A DNA stretch of 64,000 nucleotides from Hungatella sp. (GCA_009712635.1 WASS01000015.1:62001-126000); one strand, 5' to 3'; numbered from the stretch's first letter, positions 45,818 to 55,505 are shown. Notes: generated from the letters alone by a model not told the origin. Numbers and translations are program-made.

Positions 45818-46690
45818 CTATTCCCCTCTTTCTGCAAATATACGGTTAAGTGCAACAGTGGATATCAGACAGATCACAATAAACATTACACTGATGGAAT
45901 TTCCATAACCGTATTTATAGGACTGGAACGCCTGTTTGTATAAGTAACTTGCCATAAACTGGGTCTCATTGCCGGGACCTCCTGCCGTGAGTAAATATAC
46001 GGTCTCCATCTGTTTTAATGCTGCAATTACCGCCATAGTCACATTCACCTGAATGACCGGCTTCATTAAGGGCAGAGTGATATGAAAGAAAATATCCCTT
46101 CCATTTGCCCCGTCAATGGAGGCTGCTTCATACATAACAGGATCTATATTTTTAACACCTGTATAATAAATCAGCATACCCCAGCCAAATCCATGCCAGA
46201 TTAAGACCGCCAGAACCGACCAGATTGCATTGCCTGAGCCTAAGAGATTAAGCTGTCCCGTAAATCCTAAGTTCTTTAACACCTTTGCCACCAGACCGAA
46301 GTTGGGATTATAGATAAATTTCCACAGGTAGGCGATTACTGCAACAGAAATTACATTTGGGATAAAGAAAATACAGCGAAACAGTCCCTCTGCCTTTCCC
46401 TGGAGCTTGTCTAACTTAATGGCGGTCAGCATGGCAAGAGGATGCTGGATACAGATGAAGCCAATAGCTAAAAACAGGGAATTGCGAAGTGCTGTCCAGA
46501 ATACGGAGTCCTGAAACAGGGTTTTGTAGTTATCAAGTCCGATGAAGCTGCTTTTTCCGATTCCTGAGTAGTCGGTAAAACCATAATACACACTTAAAAG
46601 AATGGGCGCCAGAATGGCAGCTGCAAATACAAAGAGCCCGGGAGCCATCAAAGAAAAGATGACTTTCTTGTTGCTGTATAATTTATGCAT
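45818..46690 (-). CDS. ABC sugar transporter permease (MalF-type)
   Basis: This 290-residue protein has six membrane segments and the EAA loop YEAASIDGANGRDIFFHITLP. Together with the MalG-type partner and the lipoprotein it forms a carbohydrate uptake 1 importer lacking a dedicated ATPase. Confidence 0.92.
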   Translation of the reverse strand: MHKLYSNKKVIFSLMAPGLFVFAAAILAPILLSVYYGFTDYSGIGKSSFIGLDNYKTLFQDSVFWTALRNSLFLAIGFICIQHPLAMLTAIKLDKLQGKAEGLFRCIFFIPNVISVAVIAYLWKFIYNPNFGLVAKVLKNLGFTGQLNLLGSGNAIWSVLAVLIWHGFGWGMLIYYTGVKNIDPVMYEAASIDGANGRDIFFHITLPLMKPVIQVNVTMAVIAALKQMETVYLLTAGGPGNETQFMASYLYKQAFQSYKYGYGNSISVMFIVICLISTVALNRIFAERGE

Positions 46691-46718
46691 ATTTTTTCCT
46701 CACTTTTTGTAAGACAAA

Positions 46719-46740
46719 GGGAGCTGTTGCTGCAGCCCCC
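46719..46740 (-). terminator. Intercistronic hairpin after the binding protein gene
   Basis: On the minus strand GGGGGCTG pairs with CAGCTCCC with one G-U, followed by TTTGTC. It probably lowers expression of the permeases relative to the binding protein. Confidence 0.5.
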
Positions 46741-46759
46741 TTATGTGAAAACCGAAGTT

Positions 46760-48121
46760 CTATTTCTTCATTGCACCTGCCAGTTTATCCGTAAAATCCT
46801 TTGCTGTAAGCTGACCGATGGCAAATTCAACAGAGGCATCCTCACTGACTGTTTTAAACTGGTTGGTTCCCAGATCGTTAAATGTTACTCCGGAAATGCT
46901 TGTTGCGTGGTTTACCTTATCTACAAACTCCAGCTGCAAGGCAGTTTCTTTGCCTGTTAAATACTGTGAGAAATTCTGGGCTGACATACATACTCCCTTT
47001 TCCCAGCAAAGCTTGGACCAGTTTTCAGGCTGATACATATAATTTAACAGCTTGATGGCTTCCGCTTTTACCTTGGAATTAGCTGTTACTGCATGACCGC
47101 CGCCATTCCATGCTGTAAGATCGGTTTTTGTGCCTTTTCCGCCTTCTACTGCCGGCATGTTGAATACGCCGATGTTATTTCTGATCTCTTCCGGGATGTT
47201 TTCATTGGTTGCCATGGACATTTCCCAACTTCCCATGTAATACATGGCAGCCTGGCCATTGGTGAATAAATTCATGCTGGTGGCATAATCAGTTGTCTCA
47301 AATCCAGTCTGGAAAATGCCTGCATCAATGGATTTTTTCAGCTGATCCAGAGATTTTGTCCACGCTTCATTGGAATAATCACCTGTCTTTACTGCTTCTC
47401 TGATTTCCTTGGAAGACGAACTGCCGTTATACTGCTGATACAATGCGTTGATATAGATGGAAAGAGGCCATTTGTCAGAACCATCCATGGATACCGGAAT
47501 TACGCCTGCTGCCTTGAATGTATTAACAGCTGCCAGTAAATCATCATAGGTCTCAGGAACCTTTACTCCATATTTTTCAAACATGGACTTGTTATAATAA
47601 AATGCCATTACGTCGGTATTTCTTGCAAGTCCATATAATTTTCCATCCTTGCTGAATCCGTCCAGTGCACCCTGGATAAATCCATAATCCTTATAATCTT
47701 CAGGGTTTAATTCTGCCAGAAGTCCGGCATCAATTACTTCATCAAGAAACGACGGCTGCCCCCATGCATTTACTAAATCAGGCATATCGGAACCTGATGC
47801 GTATGCTTTGAATTTGGTTTTATAGCTTTCGTCATCCAGCGCTTCCACCTGGATTTTTACATTTGGATTCTTCTCCATGTACTGGTCAAACAGCGTCTGC
47901 TCAATGAGCCCCTGACCGCTGGTACGGTCTGGTAAGTTGGAAAATACTTTAATTACCACATCCCCGCCTGCTGCAGCCTGACTGCTTTCCTTACCGGTTT
48001 CCTTACTGCTCTCCTGACCTGCCTTGGTGTCCTCCGTTTTTGTTTTCCCGCTGCCGCATCCTGCTAAAGCAATGGCCGCTGCCGCTGCACATAACAACAT
48101 TCCGATTTGTCTTTTTTTCAT
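46760..48121 (-). CDS. Extracellular sugar-binding lipoprotein
   Basis: This 453-residue lipoprotein has lipobox ALAGC with Cys22 and a type-1 solute-binding fold (SGSDMPDLVNAWGQP, LFTNGQAAMYYMGSWEMS). It feeds the two permeases and, through them, the GH30 enzyme. The ATG at 48121 follows TTGGAGAGGG. Expression is likely controlled by the YesMN pair encoded upstream. Confidence 0.92.
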   Translation of the reverse strand: MKKRQIGMLLCAAAAAIALAGCGSGKTKTEDTKAGQESSKETGKESSQAAAGGDVVIKVFSNLPDRTSGQGLIEQTLFDQYMEKNPNVKIQVEALDDESYKTKFKAYASGSDMPDLVNAWGQPSFLDEVIDAGLLAELNPEDYKDYGFIQGALDGFSKDGKLYGLARNTDVMAFYYNKSMFEKYGVKVPETYDDLLAAVNTFKAAGVIPVSMDGSDKWPLSIYINALYQQYNGSSSSKEIREAVKTGDYSNEAWTKSLDQLKKSIDAGIFQTGFETTDYATSMNLFTNGQAAMYYMGSWEMSMATNENIPEEIRNNIGVFNMPAVEGGKGTKTDLTAWNGGGHAVTANSKVKAEAIKLLNYMYQPENWSKLCWEKGVCMSAQNFSQYLTGKETALQLEFVDKVNHATSISGVTFNDLGTNQFKTVSEDASVEFAIGQLTAKDFTDKLAGAMKK

Positions 48122-48290
48122 AGCCCTCTCCAATCTGCCGTCATAAAACGGCAAAAGATCTTTATAGTTGCCAATATTACTTATCATTCCCCATCAGCGC
48201 TGATTTCTGTTCATTATTATAGCAATTTATGCTTATGGTTTATACATACTAATTTAATGAAAATGTTTAAAAAATTAATCATATTAATTT

Positions 48291-48328
48291 AAAAAAAGTC
48301 CGGCAGGCATTTTTCATACCCACCGAAC
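48291..48328 (-). terminator. Hairpin terminator of the YesMN operon
   Basis: On the minus strand GTTCGGTGGG pairs with the opposing CTGCCGGAC arm with several G-U pairs, followed by seven T. It separates the regulators from the binding protein gene. Confidence 0.75.
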
Positions 48329-48331
48329 TCT

Positions 48332-50071
48332 TTACTTTATTTCATTTTGCTCTTTTAAAACAGCCGGAATGTGTATGGTCATTCTGGTTCCGGCTCCCAA
48401 TACGCTTTGTATCAGAAGACCATAATCCTGACCGTAAATCATCTGGATTCTGCGATTGACATTGACAACTCCAATGGAAGTATGACCTCTCTTTTTCATG
48501 GAGTAATCCTCGGACAGGATTTGGGAAATGGCTTCTTCCGTCATGCCAACACCGTCATCTCCCACCTGGATATACAAATCGTCCCCCTCCAGCCAGGCTG
48601 CAATCACAATATGCCCTTTGTCCAGCTTTTCCTCAATTCCATGTACGATGGCATTTTCCAGAATGGGCTGTATTAAAAGGCGGGGGATATAAAGATCCAT
48701 CAGGCTTTCATCAATTTTAATGACTGCTTCCATCTTATCCTGGTAACGGTAATTTTGAATCGCCAGATAGTCCTCTAAATTCTTAACCTCTTCCCGGATG
48801 CGGACAAATGATTTCTTTTCCAGAGAATAACGCATCATATTGCCCAGAGCAGCCACCATATCCCCGATATCATCTGCGTGACGGATTCGCGCCATCCAGT
48901 TAATGGTGTCCAGGGTATTATAGAGAAAATGAGGATTAATCTGCATCTGCAGAGATTTCATCTGGGCTTCCTGTTTCATAACCTTCTGCTCATAGACTGT
49001 ACTGACCAGACTGTTCATATCGTTTACCATCTGATTAAAGGTATGGCTCAGCCGTCCGATCTCATCTTCGGAATTTACTTCGCAGTTTATATTGAAATCT
49101 CCCTGACCGAAATTCTCCATGGCCTTTGTCAGCTCCCGAAGCGGTTTTGTCATATTCCTGGATACCAGGGCAGAGATGAGGGCTGCCAGACAAGCCGTTA
49201 TGGCTGTGACCAGTATGACGATGTTCTTTAGTTTTGTTACATCCCGCAGGTAATAATCTCTTGGTATGGCAAGCATCATGTGCCAGCCATTTGAGATAGG
49301 GGCACTGTTGTAAATACTGTAATTCTGATCTCCGATTTTTACATCCCGGTAGAATGCTTCCTTCTCCCCGAAGCAGTTACTATAAGGTTCTTTCAACACT
49401 TCTCCGGAAAGCTCCTTGGAACTGGCAGCAAGAATGCGCCCTTCCTCATTGACTAGAAAAACGTTACCTTCCTGGGACAGATCGATATCAGAAATAATAT
49501 CATATAAACTTTTCTCATTTACATCCAGGGCAACATATCCAAGGGACTTTTTAGAAGGAAATCCGTACAGCTTTTTCATCAGCACAATATGCCCGTTTTT
49601 TACTTCCCAGTACTGATTCTCATCCCGGATATATTCTCTGATATCCATGGGAGTCCCGCTGCGTATTTTTGTATAGGTGTACTCTCTGTCTGAGTCAGAC
49701 CGGATGCTGATGGCGTTAATCTCCTGCCGCAGCAGGGCATAGGAAGAAAGAATTTCCCGGATATTGCTGTGGAGACGGTAATAAGCCAGTCTGTCGTCTG
49801 CCAGCTCCTGTTCTGACTTTAAAGAACTTTGTATGGTATCATTTCCATTGATATAAAAAGCAACATTTTCAATAGCTGTCACTGTGCTTTCAATTTTAGA
49901 AAGAGTGACTGACGCAAGATTCTTTAAGTAATCATTGGTTTTATCCGCCAGAATTCTTCTTGCATAGGAAAATTCCATAAACGAGAGAAAAATGACGGGA
50001 ACGAGAATCAGGGTGAGAAAAAGAAACATCAGCTTACTGTGGAAATTTTGTCTTCGATACCATCGTTTCAT
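48332..50071 (-). CDS. Sensor histidine kinase, YesM-type (dCache, HAMP, His_kinase)
   Basis: This 579-residue kinase has membrane segments near residues 12-32 and 285-305, a Cache-like sensor domain between them (VFLVNEEGRILAASSKELSG), HAMP, and the phospho-acceptor box NPHFLYNTLDTINW. The ATPase has LENAIVHGIEE and GDDGVGM. It overlaps the response regulator by four bases. YesMN pairs next to sugar importers usually induce them in response to the sugar. Confidence 0.93.
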   Translation of the reverse strand: MKRWYRRQNFHSKLMFLFLTLILVPVIFLSFMEFSYARRILADKTNDYLKNLASVTLSKIESTVTAIENVAFYINGNDTIQSSLKSEQELADDRLAYYRLHSNIREILSSYALLRQEINAISIRSDSDREYTYTKIRSGTPMDIREYIRDENQYWEVKNGHIVLMKKLYGFPSKKSLGYVALDVNEKSLYDIISDIDLSQEGNVFLVNEEGRILAASSKELSGEVLKEPYSNCFGEKEAFYRDVKIGDQNYSIYNSAPISNGWHMMLAIPRDYYLRDVTKLKNIVILVTAITACLAALISALVSRNMTKPLRELTKAMENFGQGDFNINCEVNSEDEIGRLSHTFNQMVNDMNSLVSTVYEQKVMKQEAQMKSLQMQINPHFLYNTLDTINWMARIRHADDIGDMVAALGNMMRYSLEKKSFVRIREEVKNLEDYLAIQNYRYQDKMEAVIKIDESLMDLYIPRLLIQPILENAIVHGIEEKLDKGHIVIAAWLEGDDLYIQVGDDGVGMTEEAISQILSEDYSMKKRGHTSIGVVNVNRRIQMIYGQDYGLLIQSVLGAGTRMTIHIPAVLKEQNEIK

Positions 50072-50898
50072 AACTGGGCTGTCTCCGTAAATTTCTGAAA
50101 GGGATTGACTGCATGGCTTCCTGATTTCCGGTACTCATACGGTGTCATACCGTAGTTTTTCTTGAATATCTGTCCGAAATATCGTTCGTCTGAGATACCG
50201 ATTTTACTGCAGATCTCTCCGTTTTTCAGCTTGGTTTCTGTAAGATATTTTGCGGCATAATACATCCTCACGGAAGTGAGAATCTCAAGAAAGGTATATC
50301 CCGTTTCTTTTTTTATATAATGGCTCATATAAACAGTGGTAAAATGAAATTCTTCGGAAAGAACGGATAAGCTTAACTCTCTGTCATAATTTTCATAGAT
50401 ATATTTTATGATTTTTCCGATCCGCTCTTCTTCTGCTTCCAGAATCTCTTCTGCAGGCTTCACAAGAGCAGAATATCCCTGAATTTTTGATTCCAGCTCC
50501 TCCAGCTTTATTTTCGTCTTTTTTTCCTGATTAAATTTCTCACATGCATTCTTCACACATGCCATGATTTCGTCCGGCGTGGATGGCTTTAAGATATAGT
50601 CAGATACCCCAAGTGAAATGGCTTCCCTTGCGTATTCAAATTCTCCGTATCCTGTCAGAAGGATGACTTTTGCATCCGGATAATTCTGCAGGGTACGTTT
50701 TGCCAGTTCGATTCCAGATAGCCCGGGCATCCGGATGTCAGTAAGTAAAATATCGATCTCCTGACTGTCGATCCATTCTTCTGCCTCAATGCCATCTTTT
50801 AAAATCCCCACAACCTCAATCTCATTTTCCTTCCAGGGAAGCATACCAAGCCCCTGTCTGATAATGGCTTCATCGTCAACAATCAATAATCGGTACAT
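50068..50898 (-). CDS. Response regulator with AraC-type DNA-binding domain, YesN-like
   Basis: This 276-residue regulator has a receiver domain with LIVDDEAIIRQG and the acceptor Asp in LLTDIRMPG, and an AraC DNA-binding domain with LSVLSEEFHFTTVYMSHYIKK-like and ICSKIGISDERYFGQIFKK helices, followed by GMTPYEYRK. It is transcribed first, with the kinase gene overlapping by four bases. The probable target is the GH30/ABC locus just downstream. Confidence 0.93.
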   Translation of the reverse strand: MYRLLIVDDEAIIRQGLGMLPWKENEIEVVGILKDGIEAEEWIDSQEIDILLTDIRMPGLSGIELAKRTLQNYPDAKVILLTGYGEFEYAREAISLGVSDYILKPSTPDEIMACVKNACEKFNQEKKTKIKLEELESKIQGYSALVKPAEEILEAEEERIGKIIKYIYENYDRELSLSVLSEEFHFTTVYMSHYIKKETGYTFLEILTSVRMYYAAKYLTETKLKNGEICSKIGISDERYFGQIFKKNYGMTPYEYRKSGSHAVNPFQKFTETAQL

Positions 50899-50928
50899 TG
50901 CAATCCCCCATTGCCTGTAGTTTTACTC

Positions 50929-51654
50929 CTATTTGATACCCTTTCTCTCTGTTTTTACATCTTGTAAGAACTGCTTCCATGCATCTTCATGGGCCACAAA
51001 ATATCTGGGACAATCCTTGCCGGTGGCATCATAATGCCGGATTACATCCTTTTCCGTCAATCCCAGTTCTTTACACAAAAGAGCCGTAAATTTTACCAGA
51101 GAAGCATAAGTCTGATCATTAAATTTACCGGTTTCATCGGGATGACAGCATTCTATGGAAACCGTATCCTTATTTTTCTCCTTTGAGGTCGCATAGGCTA
51201 CCTCGTAGATGGGGATTTCCTGAAGAATCTCCCCTTCCAGTCCGATAATAAAGTGACTGCTTGCTGAGATCTTTTTCTCCCCTGTCTGATCCTTTAAGCT
51301 GGCAAAATAATCCCGGTTCTGCTTGGCTGTTGTGCCGGGGTTGGCAACATAGTGAATCACAATTCCGTTAATCCGTTTCATCTTAGTACCCGGTCTTGAA
51401 TAAGGATTGAATTCCAGGAAGTCCTGCCGGACGTAATCAGGCATGGTTATAGACCTGATATCCACATAGTTTCTTCCGAAAAGAGAAATTAATCCCCATA
51501 GAATGCAGGCTAATAATCCGGTCCATATGACAAACCGCAGGAATATGTATAAGAATGATCTTTTTTTCTTCTTTTTCTTTTGCTTATACCGGCGTTCTCT
51601 AGACCTGCGCCGGCGTTCCAGTTCATCCATTCTATCTTTTGTCTGATTATTCAT
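50929..51654 (-). CDS. Membrane-anchored N-acetylmuramoyl-L-alanine amidase (Amidase_2)
   Basis: This 241-residue protein has a Lys/Arg-rich cytoplasmic start, one membrane segment near residues 33-53, and an extracytoplasmic amidase domain. The zinc ligands are visible as His in GIVIHYV, His in VIRHYDATGKDCP and the Cys that follows. It cleaves the amide bond between the glycan and peptide of murein. The start codon is preceded by AGGAGT. It may help in wall turnover or spore formation. Confidence 0.88.
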   Translation of the reverse strand: MNNQTKDRMDELERRRRSRERRYKQKKKKKKRSFLYIFLRFVIWTGLLACILWGLISLFGRNYVDIRSITMPDYVRQDFLEFNPYSRPGTKMKRINGIVIHYVANPGTTAKQNRDYFASLKDQTGEKKISASSHFIIGLEGEILQEIPIYEVAYATSKEKNKDTVSIECCHPDETGKFNDQTYASLVKFTALLCKELGLTEKDVIRHYDATGKDCPRYFVAHEDAWKQFLQDVKTERKGIK

Positions 51655-51721
51655 GGCTCAAACTCCTGACTGCCTTTTCTACCAGTTTACGTCTATTTCA
51701 AAGAAAAAGTCAACCAAAATG

Positions 51722-53317
51722 TCAGGAATGTGATCGGATTGCTGATTCCATCTTGACAGTCTCACAAACATTTAACAGGACTTCATGAAGCTTTCCCTGA
51801 GCTGACTCATCACAGAGAATCACCATTTTATCTCCTGCCAGAAACTTAGTTTCCCCTCTTGGAACGAACTCAGCTTCCCCCCTCAAAAGAGAAATGAGAA
51901 GACAGGTACGTGGCCACTGGATTTCGGAAACTTTCTTTCCTTCTGCCTCGCTGCCATGAAAAATTATCCCTTCCACCAGCACCTTTTCTCCGGTAAGAGA
52001 AGTTTCTCTGTCAGGATTTAATTTTCGTAAAAGCCGGTGAAGCAGCTGATCATAAACCGGAGCGCAGCGTACCATATCGGGGATTACATAAGCGATCAGG
52101 GATACAAGGGAAAGAGCAAGTAAATGGGTAAAGCTTCCAGTCATTTCACTGATTAAAATGATCCCGGTAATTGGTGCTCTCACAATGGCGGAGAAATACC
52201 CTGCCATGCCAAGTATAATAAAATTATCCAAAAGACCCTGAAGGGAATCTGTCATGATTCCTACTGCATTGCAATAGATACTTCCGATTACTGCGCCAAG
52301 CACCAGGAGCGGCAAGAAGATTCCGCCCGGAGCGCCTGATCCAAAACTGATAAGAGAAAATGCAAATTTTAACAGCAGTAACACACACAATGCTCCAAGC
52401 ATCATCTGCCCTGATGTCAGTACCTCTATCAGTGAATGCCCTCCGCCCAGTACCGCCGGATAATACAGTCCGAATACTCCCGCTAATAAAAACGGTATCA
52501 TTAACCGGACAAATTGATTAGGGATTTTCTGATACAGATCCTGAGTCTTAGAAAGTGCTGTATTATATACCACACCCATTGCTCCGAGAATTACGCCGAA
52601 CGCGATTACATATCCATAACAGTTAAGGGGAATCATTTCTATGATCTGAAGATCAAAAACCGGCTTTAAACCAAATACATTACGGGAAACGAAATCCGCA
52701 GTGATGGAGGATGCCATGGTAGATAAAAGAATTTCCGGTGAAAAATGTTTATGTATCTCTTCCAGGGAGAATAAAACTCCTGCAATCGGTGCATTGAATG
52801 CAGCGGAGAGACCAGCACTGGCTCCGCATGTGATTAATAGCTTCTCTTCTGTTTTAGATCTTTTTGAGATTCGGGAAATGCCTTTTGCTGTCATGGCTCC
52901 AAGCTGAATACTTGGGCCCTCTCGTCCAAGAGAAAGACCAAAACCAAGCGATACCAGCCCGCCCGCAAGCTTTGCAGCAAGGGTTTTCCACCAGCAGGGA
53001 TCCAGTTCTCCCATCATTTCCCCTTCTACCTGGGGAATTCCGCTTCCGGAGATAAAAGACTCCCATTTAAGCAGGACTGCCACAAAAAAGGCACCGGCAG
53101 TAAGAGCCAGAAACCAGATGGCGATGAGTAGCGGTTTCCCCTTTACAGCATTCAGTACCCATTGTAAAGTTTCCTCTCCATGGCTTAATAAATACCGGAA
53201 TAATACCACTACAGAGCCGGCTATGGCACCTGTCAGAATACCTTCCAGTATCAGTTCATATCGAAAACTCCGGTAACGGTTAATGGTTTTTTGTACCGTA
53301 TGACCTTCCGTCTGCAT
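51722..53317 (-). CDS. ClC-family chloride/proton antiporter with C-terminal RCK_C domain
   Basis: This 531-residue protein has ClC anion-site motifs GSGIP (residues 91-95), GREGP with gating Glu133, and GGIFLP. Glu187 (or its neighbour 186) in SLEEIHKHF matches the internal proton glutamate, so it should be a Cl-/H+ exchanger rather than a channel. The last 75 residues form a TrkA_C/RCK_C regulatory domain. The ATG at 53317 has AGGAGG upstream. Confidence 0.92.
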   Translation of the reverse strand: MQTEGHTVQKTINRYRSFRYELILEGILTGAIAGSVVVLFRYLLSHGEETLQWVLNAVKGKPLLIAIWFLALTAGAFFVAVLLKWESFISGSGIPQVEGEMMGELDPCWWKTLAAKLAGGLVSLGFGLSLGREGPSIQLGAMTAKGISRISKRSKTEEKLLITCGASAGLSAAFNAPIAGVLFSLEEIHKHFSPEILLSTMASSITADFVSRNVFGLKPVFDLQIIEMIPLNCYGYVIAFGVILGAMGVVYNTALSKTQDLYQKIPNQFVRLMIPFLLAGVFGLYYPAVLGGGHSLIEVLTSGQMMLGALCVLLLLKFAFSLISFGSGAPGGIFLPLLVLGAVIGSIYCNAVGIMTDSLQGLLDNFIILGMAGYFSAIVRAPITGIILISEMTGSFTHLLALSLVSLIAYVIPDMVRCAPVYDQLLHRLLRKLNPDRETSLTGEKVLVEGIIFHGSEAEGKKVSEIQWPRTCLLISLLRGEAEFVPRGETKFLAGDKMVILCDESAQGKLHEVLLNVCETVKMESAIRSHS

Positions 53318-53430
53318 CACAATTCCTCCTGTAAATCCTTCTTAATTTATTGCTCTTTTACACACAGTATAAAATTATAGCTCTTGAAATTACTGATTGC
53401 AAGGAAAAATCCGGGATAACATAAAAATAA

Positions 53431-53470
53431 ACCGGTCTCTTTCCCTGCCCTGGTGAGGAAAAAGACCGGC
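53431..53470 (-). terminator. Hairpin terminator of the HPr-like gene
   Basis: On the minus strand GCCGGTCTTTTTCC pairs with GGGAAAGAGACCGG, followed by TTTATTTTT. It lies 26 bases after the HPr-like stop. Confidence 0.75.
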
Positions 53471-53495
53471 ATCTTTTTATTATGTTTTATTCTGT

Positions 53496-53729
53496 TCACG
53501 CTGCATAATCCAATAACTGTTCTGGGCAAAATGCTTCATTATAACAGACGATCTCCACCTGTGTTCCAATTCCGATAATCATAACTCCCATCAGTGATTT
53601 CCCGTCAATCACCAGATGGTTGGAAAAGACTTTAATTTCAAAATTGCACCGTTCCGCCTTTACCACAAAAGCCACCAGTTCCTCTACTGTGGAAAATGTA
53701 TGCTTGATCTTTCTCACTTCAGACACCAT
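53496..53729 (-). CDS. HPr-like protein without the phosphorylatable histidine
   Basis: This 77-residue protein has the HPr fold pattern; the stretch FEIKVFSNHLVIDGKSLMGVMIIGIG aligns with [24 protein letters not shown] in real HPr. The active-site GLHTRP loop is replaced by STVEELV, so the phosphorylated His15 is absent, while the regulatory Ser (Ser45, matching Ser46) is kept. It cannot carry phosphate for the PTS, but might act as a CcpA co-regulator like Crh, which also lacks His15. This role is inferred. Confidence 0.75.
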   Translation of the reverse strand: MVSEVRKIKHTFSTVEELVAFVVKAERCNFEIKVFSNHLVIDGKSLMGVMIIGIGTQVEIVCYNEAFCPEQLLDYAA

Positions 53730-53922
53730 CTTTCTTTTACCCTTTATTCATGATTTTCACTAAATTAATTTGTTTTTTCGTTACAATCATGTACATTTTA
53801 TCTATTTAATCCTATTATTTCCACTGAGTGAAGGGTTATACGGGAAAAGTGTATTTTTTTTAAGGAAAAGACTACCCAAATTTTGAATTATCGTGTATAA
53901 TTGTGTCGTTGTGTTTTCAAAT

Positions 53923-54008
53923 GGAAGCGTATCGAAGTGGTCATAACGAGCCGCACTCGAAATGCGGTTGTCCGCAAGGGCACGTGGGTTCGAATCCCAC
54001 CGCTTCCG
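53923..54008 (+). tRNA. tRNA-Ser (anticodon CGA)
   Basis: This 86-base type-II tRNA has acceptor arms GGAAGCG and CGCTTCC, an anticodon stem CCGCA/TGCGG with loop CTCGAAA (anticodon CGA, codon UCG), a variable arm GTCC-GCAA-GGGC and T-arm GTGGG-TTCGAAT-CCCAC. CCA is not encoded. It is the integration target of the short element next to it. Confidence 0.95.
53975..54008 (+). repeat. Left copy of a 34-bp direct repeat (attachment site in tRNA-Ser)
   Basis: The sequence runs from the variable arm of the tRNA to its last base, starting CAAGGGCACGTGGG and ending CCGCTTCCG. An identical copy lies at 55652-55685. Confidence 0.85.
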
Positions 54009-54015
54009 TCAAGTT

Positions 54016-54063
54016 ATAAGCTACATTTTTATTGGTAAAAAAACCAATGAGAATGTAGCTTAT
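54016..54063 (+). terminator. Hairpin terminator after the tRNA, inside the element
   Basis: ATAAGCTACATT and AATGTAGCTTAT form a 12-bp stem, with an inner ATTGGT/ACCAAT stem, followed by a TATTATATTTT tail. It would replace the terminator displaced by the insertion. Confidence 0.7.
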
Positions 54064-54236
54064 ATTATATTTTAAATAGTATTTAAAATATGCGGAACGA
54101 GGCTGCTAATTTGCTTTCTGGCAATCTGCATTTGCATCGCTTTATATCAGCGGAGCTGGAGCGGTGCTTTACCTTGTTTCACTTTCACCAGCTAGATTAG
54201 TGCCTTCCCATAACTATAGGATTTATTCTTATCCAT

Positions 54237-55466
54237 TTATATCCCCCAAATCGGCACAATCAAATTCTGGCTATCAAATGCCGATAATCGGTCTGTCGTA
54301 CAAAGAACTGCTCCCATCCCACGCTCCAGAGAAGCCTTATCAATCACCCTAAATACTCGGGTGAGCTGGCTTTGGGGCGTGGTTGTTTTTTTTATTTCCA
54401 TAGGATATAGTTTACCGCTGTCTTCCAGCAGAATATCTATCTCCTTGGTATCCTTGTCACGATAGTAATAAATGAAAGCTTCTCGACCGCAATTCTGATG
54501 GCTCTTGACAATCTCGGACACTACAAAGTTTTCAAGAATCGCACCGCTCATAGCACCATTCATCAGAGTATCGCTGTCGCTCCATTTGGTCAGGTATGCC
54601 ACCAAGCCACAATCATAGAAATAAAGCTTTGGTTTCGTCACCATACGCTTTAGCATATTGTTGGAATAAGGGTGGAGATAAAATACAATTCCAAGCCTCT
54701 CCAAAATCCCAAGCCAGTTTTTAGCGGTAACCTGGTCAATACTGGCAGCATCAGAGATAGTCTTATAATTCACCATCTGTCCGCACAGAGCCGCGGCTGA
54801 TGTGATAAAATCCATAAATTTAAGTGAATCAATAGCACCAGATATTTCTTTTACATCCCGGTCAATATAGGTGCTGATATAACTGGAATAAACTGCCCGG
54901 TAATCGTTATACTGTCCGCTGATGAGAGCAGGCATCCCACCTCTAAAAATACGCTCATAAAGTGCAGGAGTATCAACAGGAGTCCGCTCTTTTATACGCT
55001 GTGACAGCTGTTCTAAATCCAGCACAAAAGGTGCTGAAGCAGCCCCATAGATTTCAGCCTGTGACATGGGTGCCATATGGAGCAGGCAAACGCGCCCAGC
55101 CAGAGATTCCTGTATACCATCCATCAGTTTGAACACCTGCGAACCTGTCAGCCAGAAATCACCGGAACGATGGTTTTGGTCAACATGTATTTTAATATAG
55201 GAAAACAGCTCCGGTGCATACTGCACTTCATCGATAAATACCGGTGGCTTATGAATTTGCAGGAACATCTTCGGGTCATTCTTTGCCATTTGACGCTCTG
55301 TCAAATCATCCAGCGTAACATACTCTCGCCCTATGTTCTCCTCTTCAGCCAGCTTTTGCAGCATGGTAGTTTTGCCGACCTGCCTCGGACCGGTAAGCAG
55401 TAAAGCAGGAAATTCTTTGGAAAGGCGGAGAAAGGTATCCTCCATTGCTCTGTGTATATAATTCAT
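54237..55466 (-). CDS. AAA_14 / DUF4143 ATPase
   Basis: This 409-residue protein has Walker A GPRQVGKT (residues 26-33), a Walker B FIDEVQYAPELF near 95-106, SGSQ-type sensor as LTGSQVFKLM, and the C-terminal DUF4143 domain with a nuclease-like YYYRDKDTKEIDILLE. The family is scattered in mobile regions; its function is unknown. It is the only gene in the tRNA-flanked segment. GAGGTGA precedes the ATG. Confidence 0.88.
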   Translation of the reverse strand: MNYIHRAMEDTFLRLSKEFPALLLTGPRQVGKTTMLQKLAEEENIGREYVTLDDLTERQMAKNDPKMFLQIHKPPVFIDEVQYAPELFSYIKIHVDQNHRSGDFWLTGSQVFKLMDGIQESLAGRVCLLHMAPMSQAEIYGAASAPFVLDLEQLSQRIKERTPVDTPALYERIFRGGMPALISGQYNDYRAVYSSYISTYIDRDVKEISGAIDSLKFMDFITSAAALCGQMVNYKTISDAASIDQVTAKNWLGILERLGIVFYLHPYSNNMLKRMVTKPKLYFYDCGLVAYLTKWSDSDTLMNGAMSGAILENFVVSEIVKSHQNCGREAFIYYYRDKDTKEIDILLEDSGKLYPMEIKKTTTPQSQLTRVFRVIDKASLERGMGAVLCTTDRLSAFDSQNLIVPIWGI

Positions 55467-55505
55467 AAAATCACCTCTTCGGCTAAAATTGTTATTTATT
55501 ATATT

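Noticed and set aside
54090-54200. Plus-strand 36-codon ORF and an opposing short frame between the tRNA and the ATPase gene
   Set aside because: Neither has a ribosome binding site, a promoter or a recognisable family, so they are not supported as genes.
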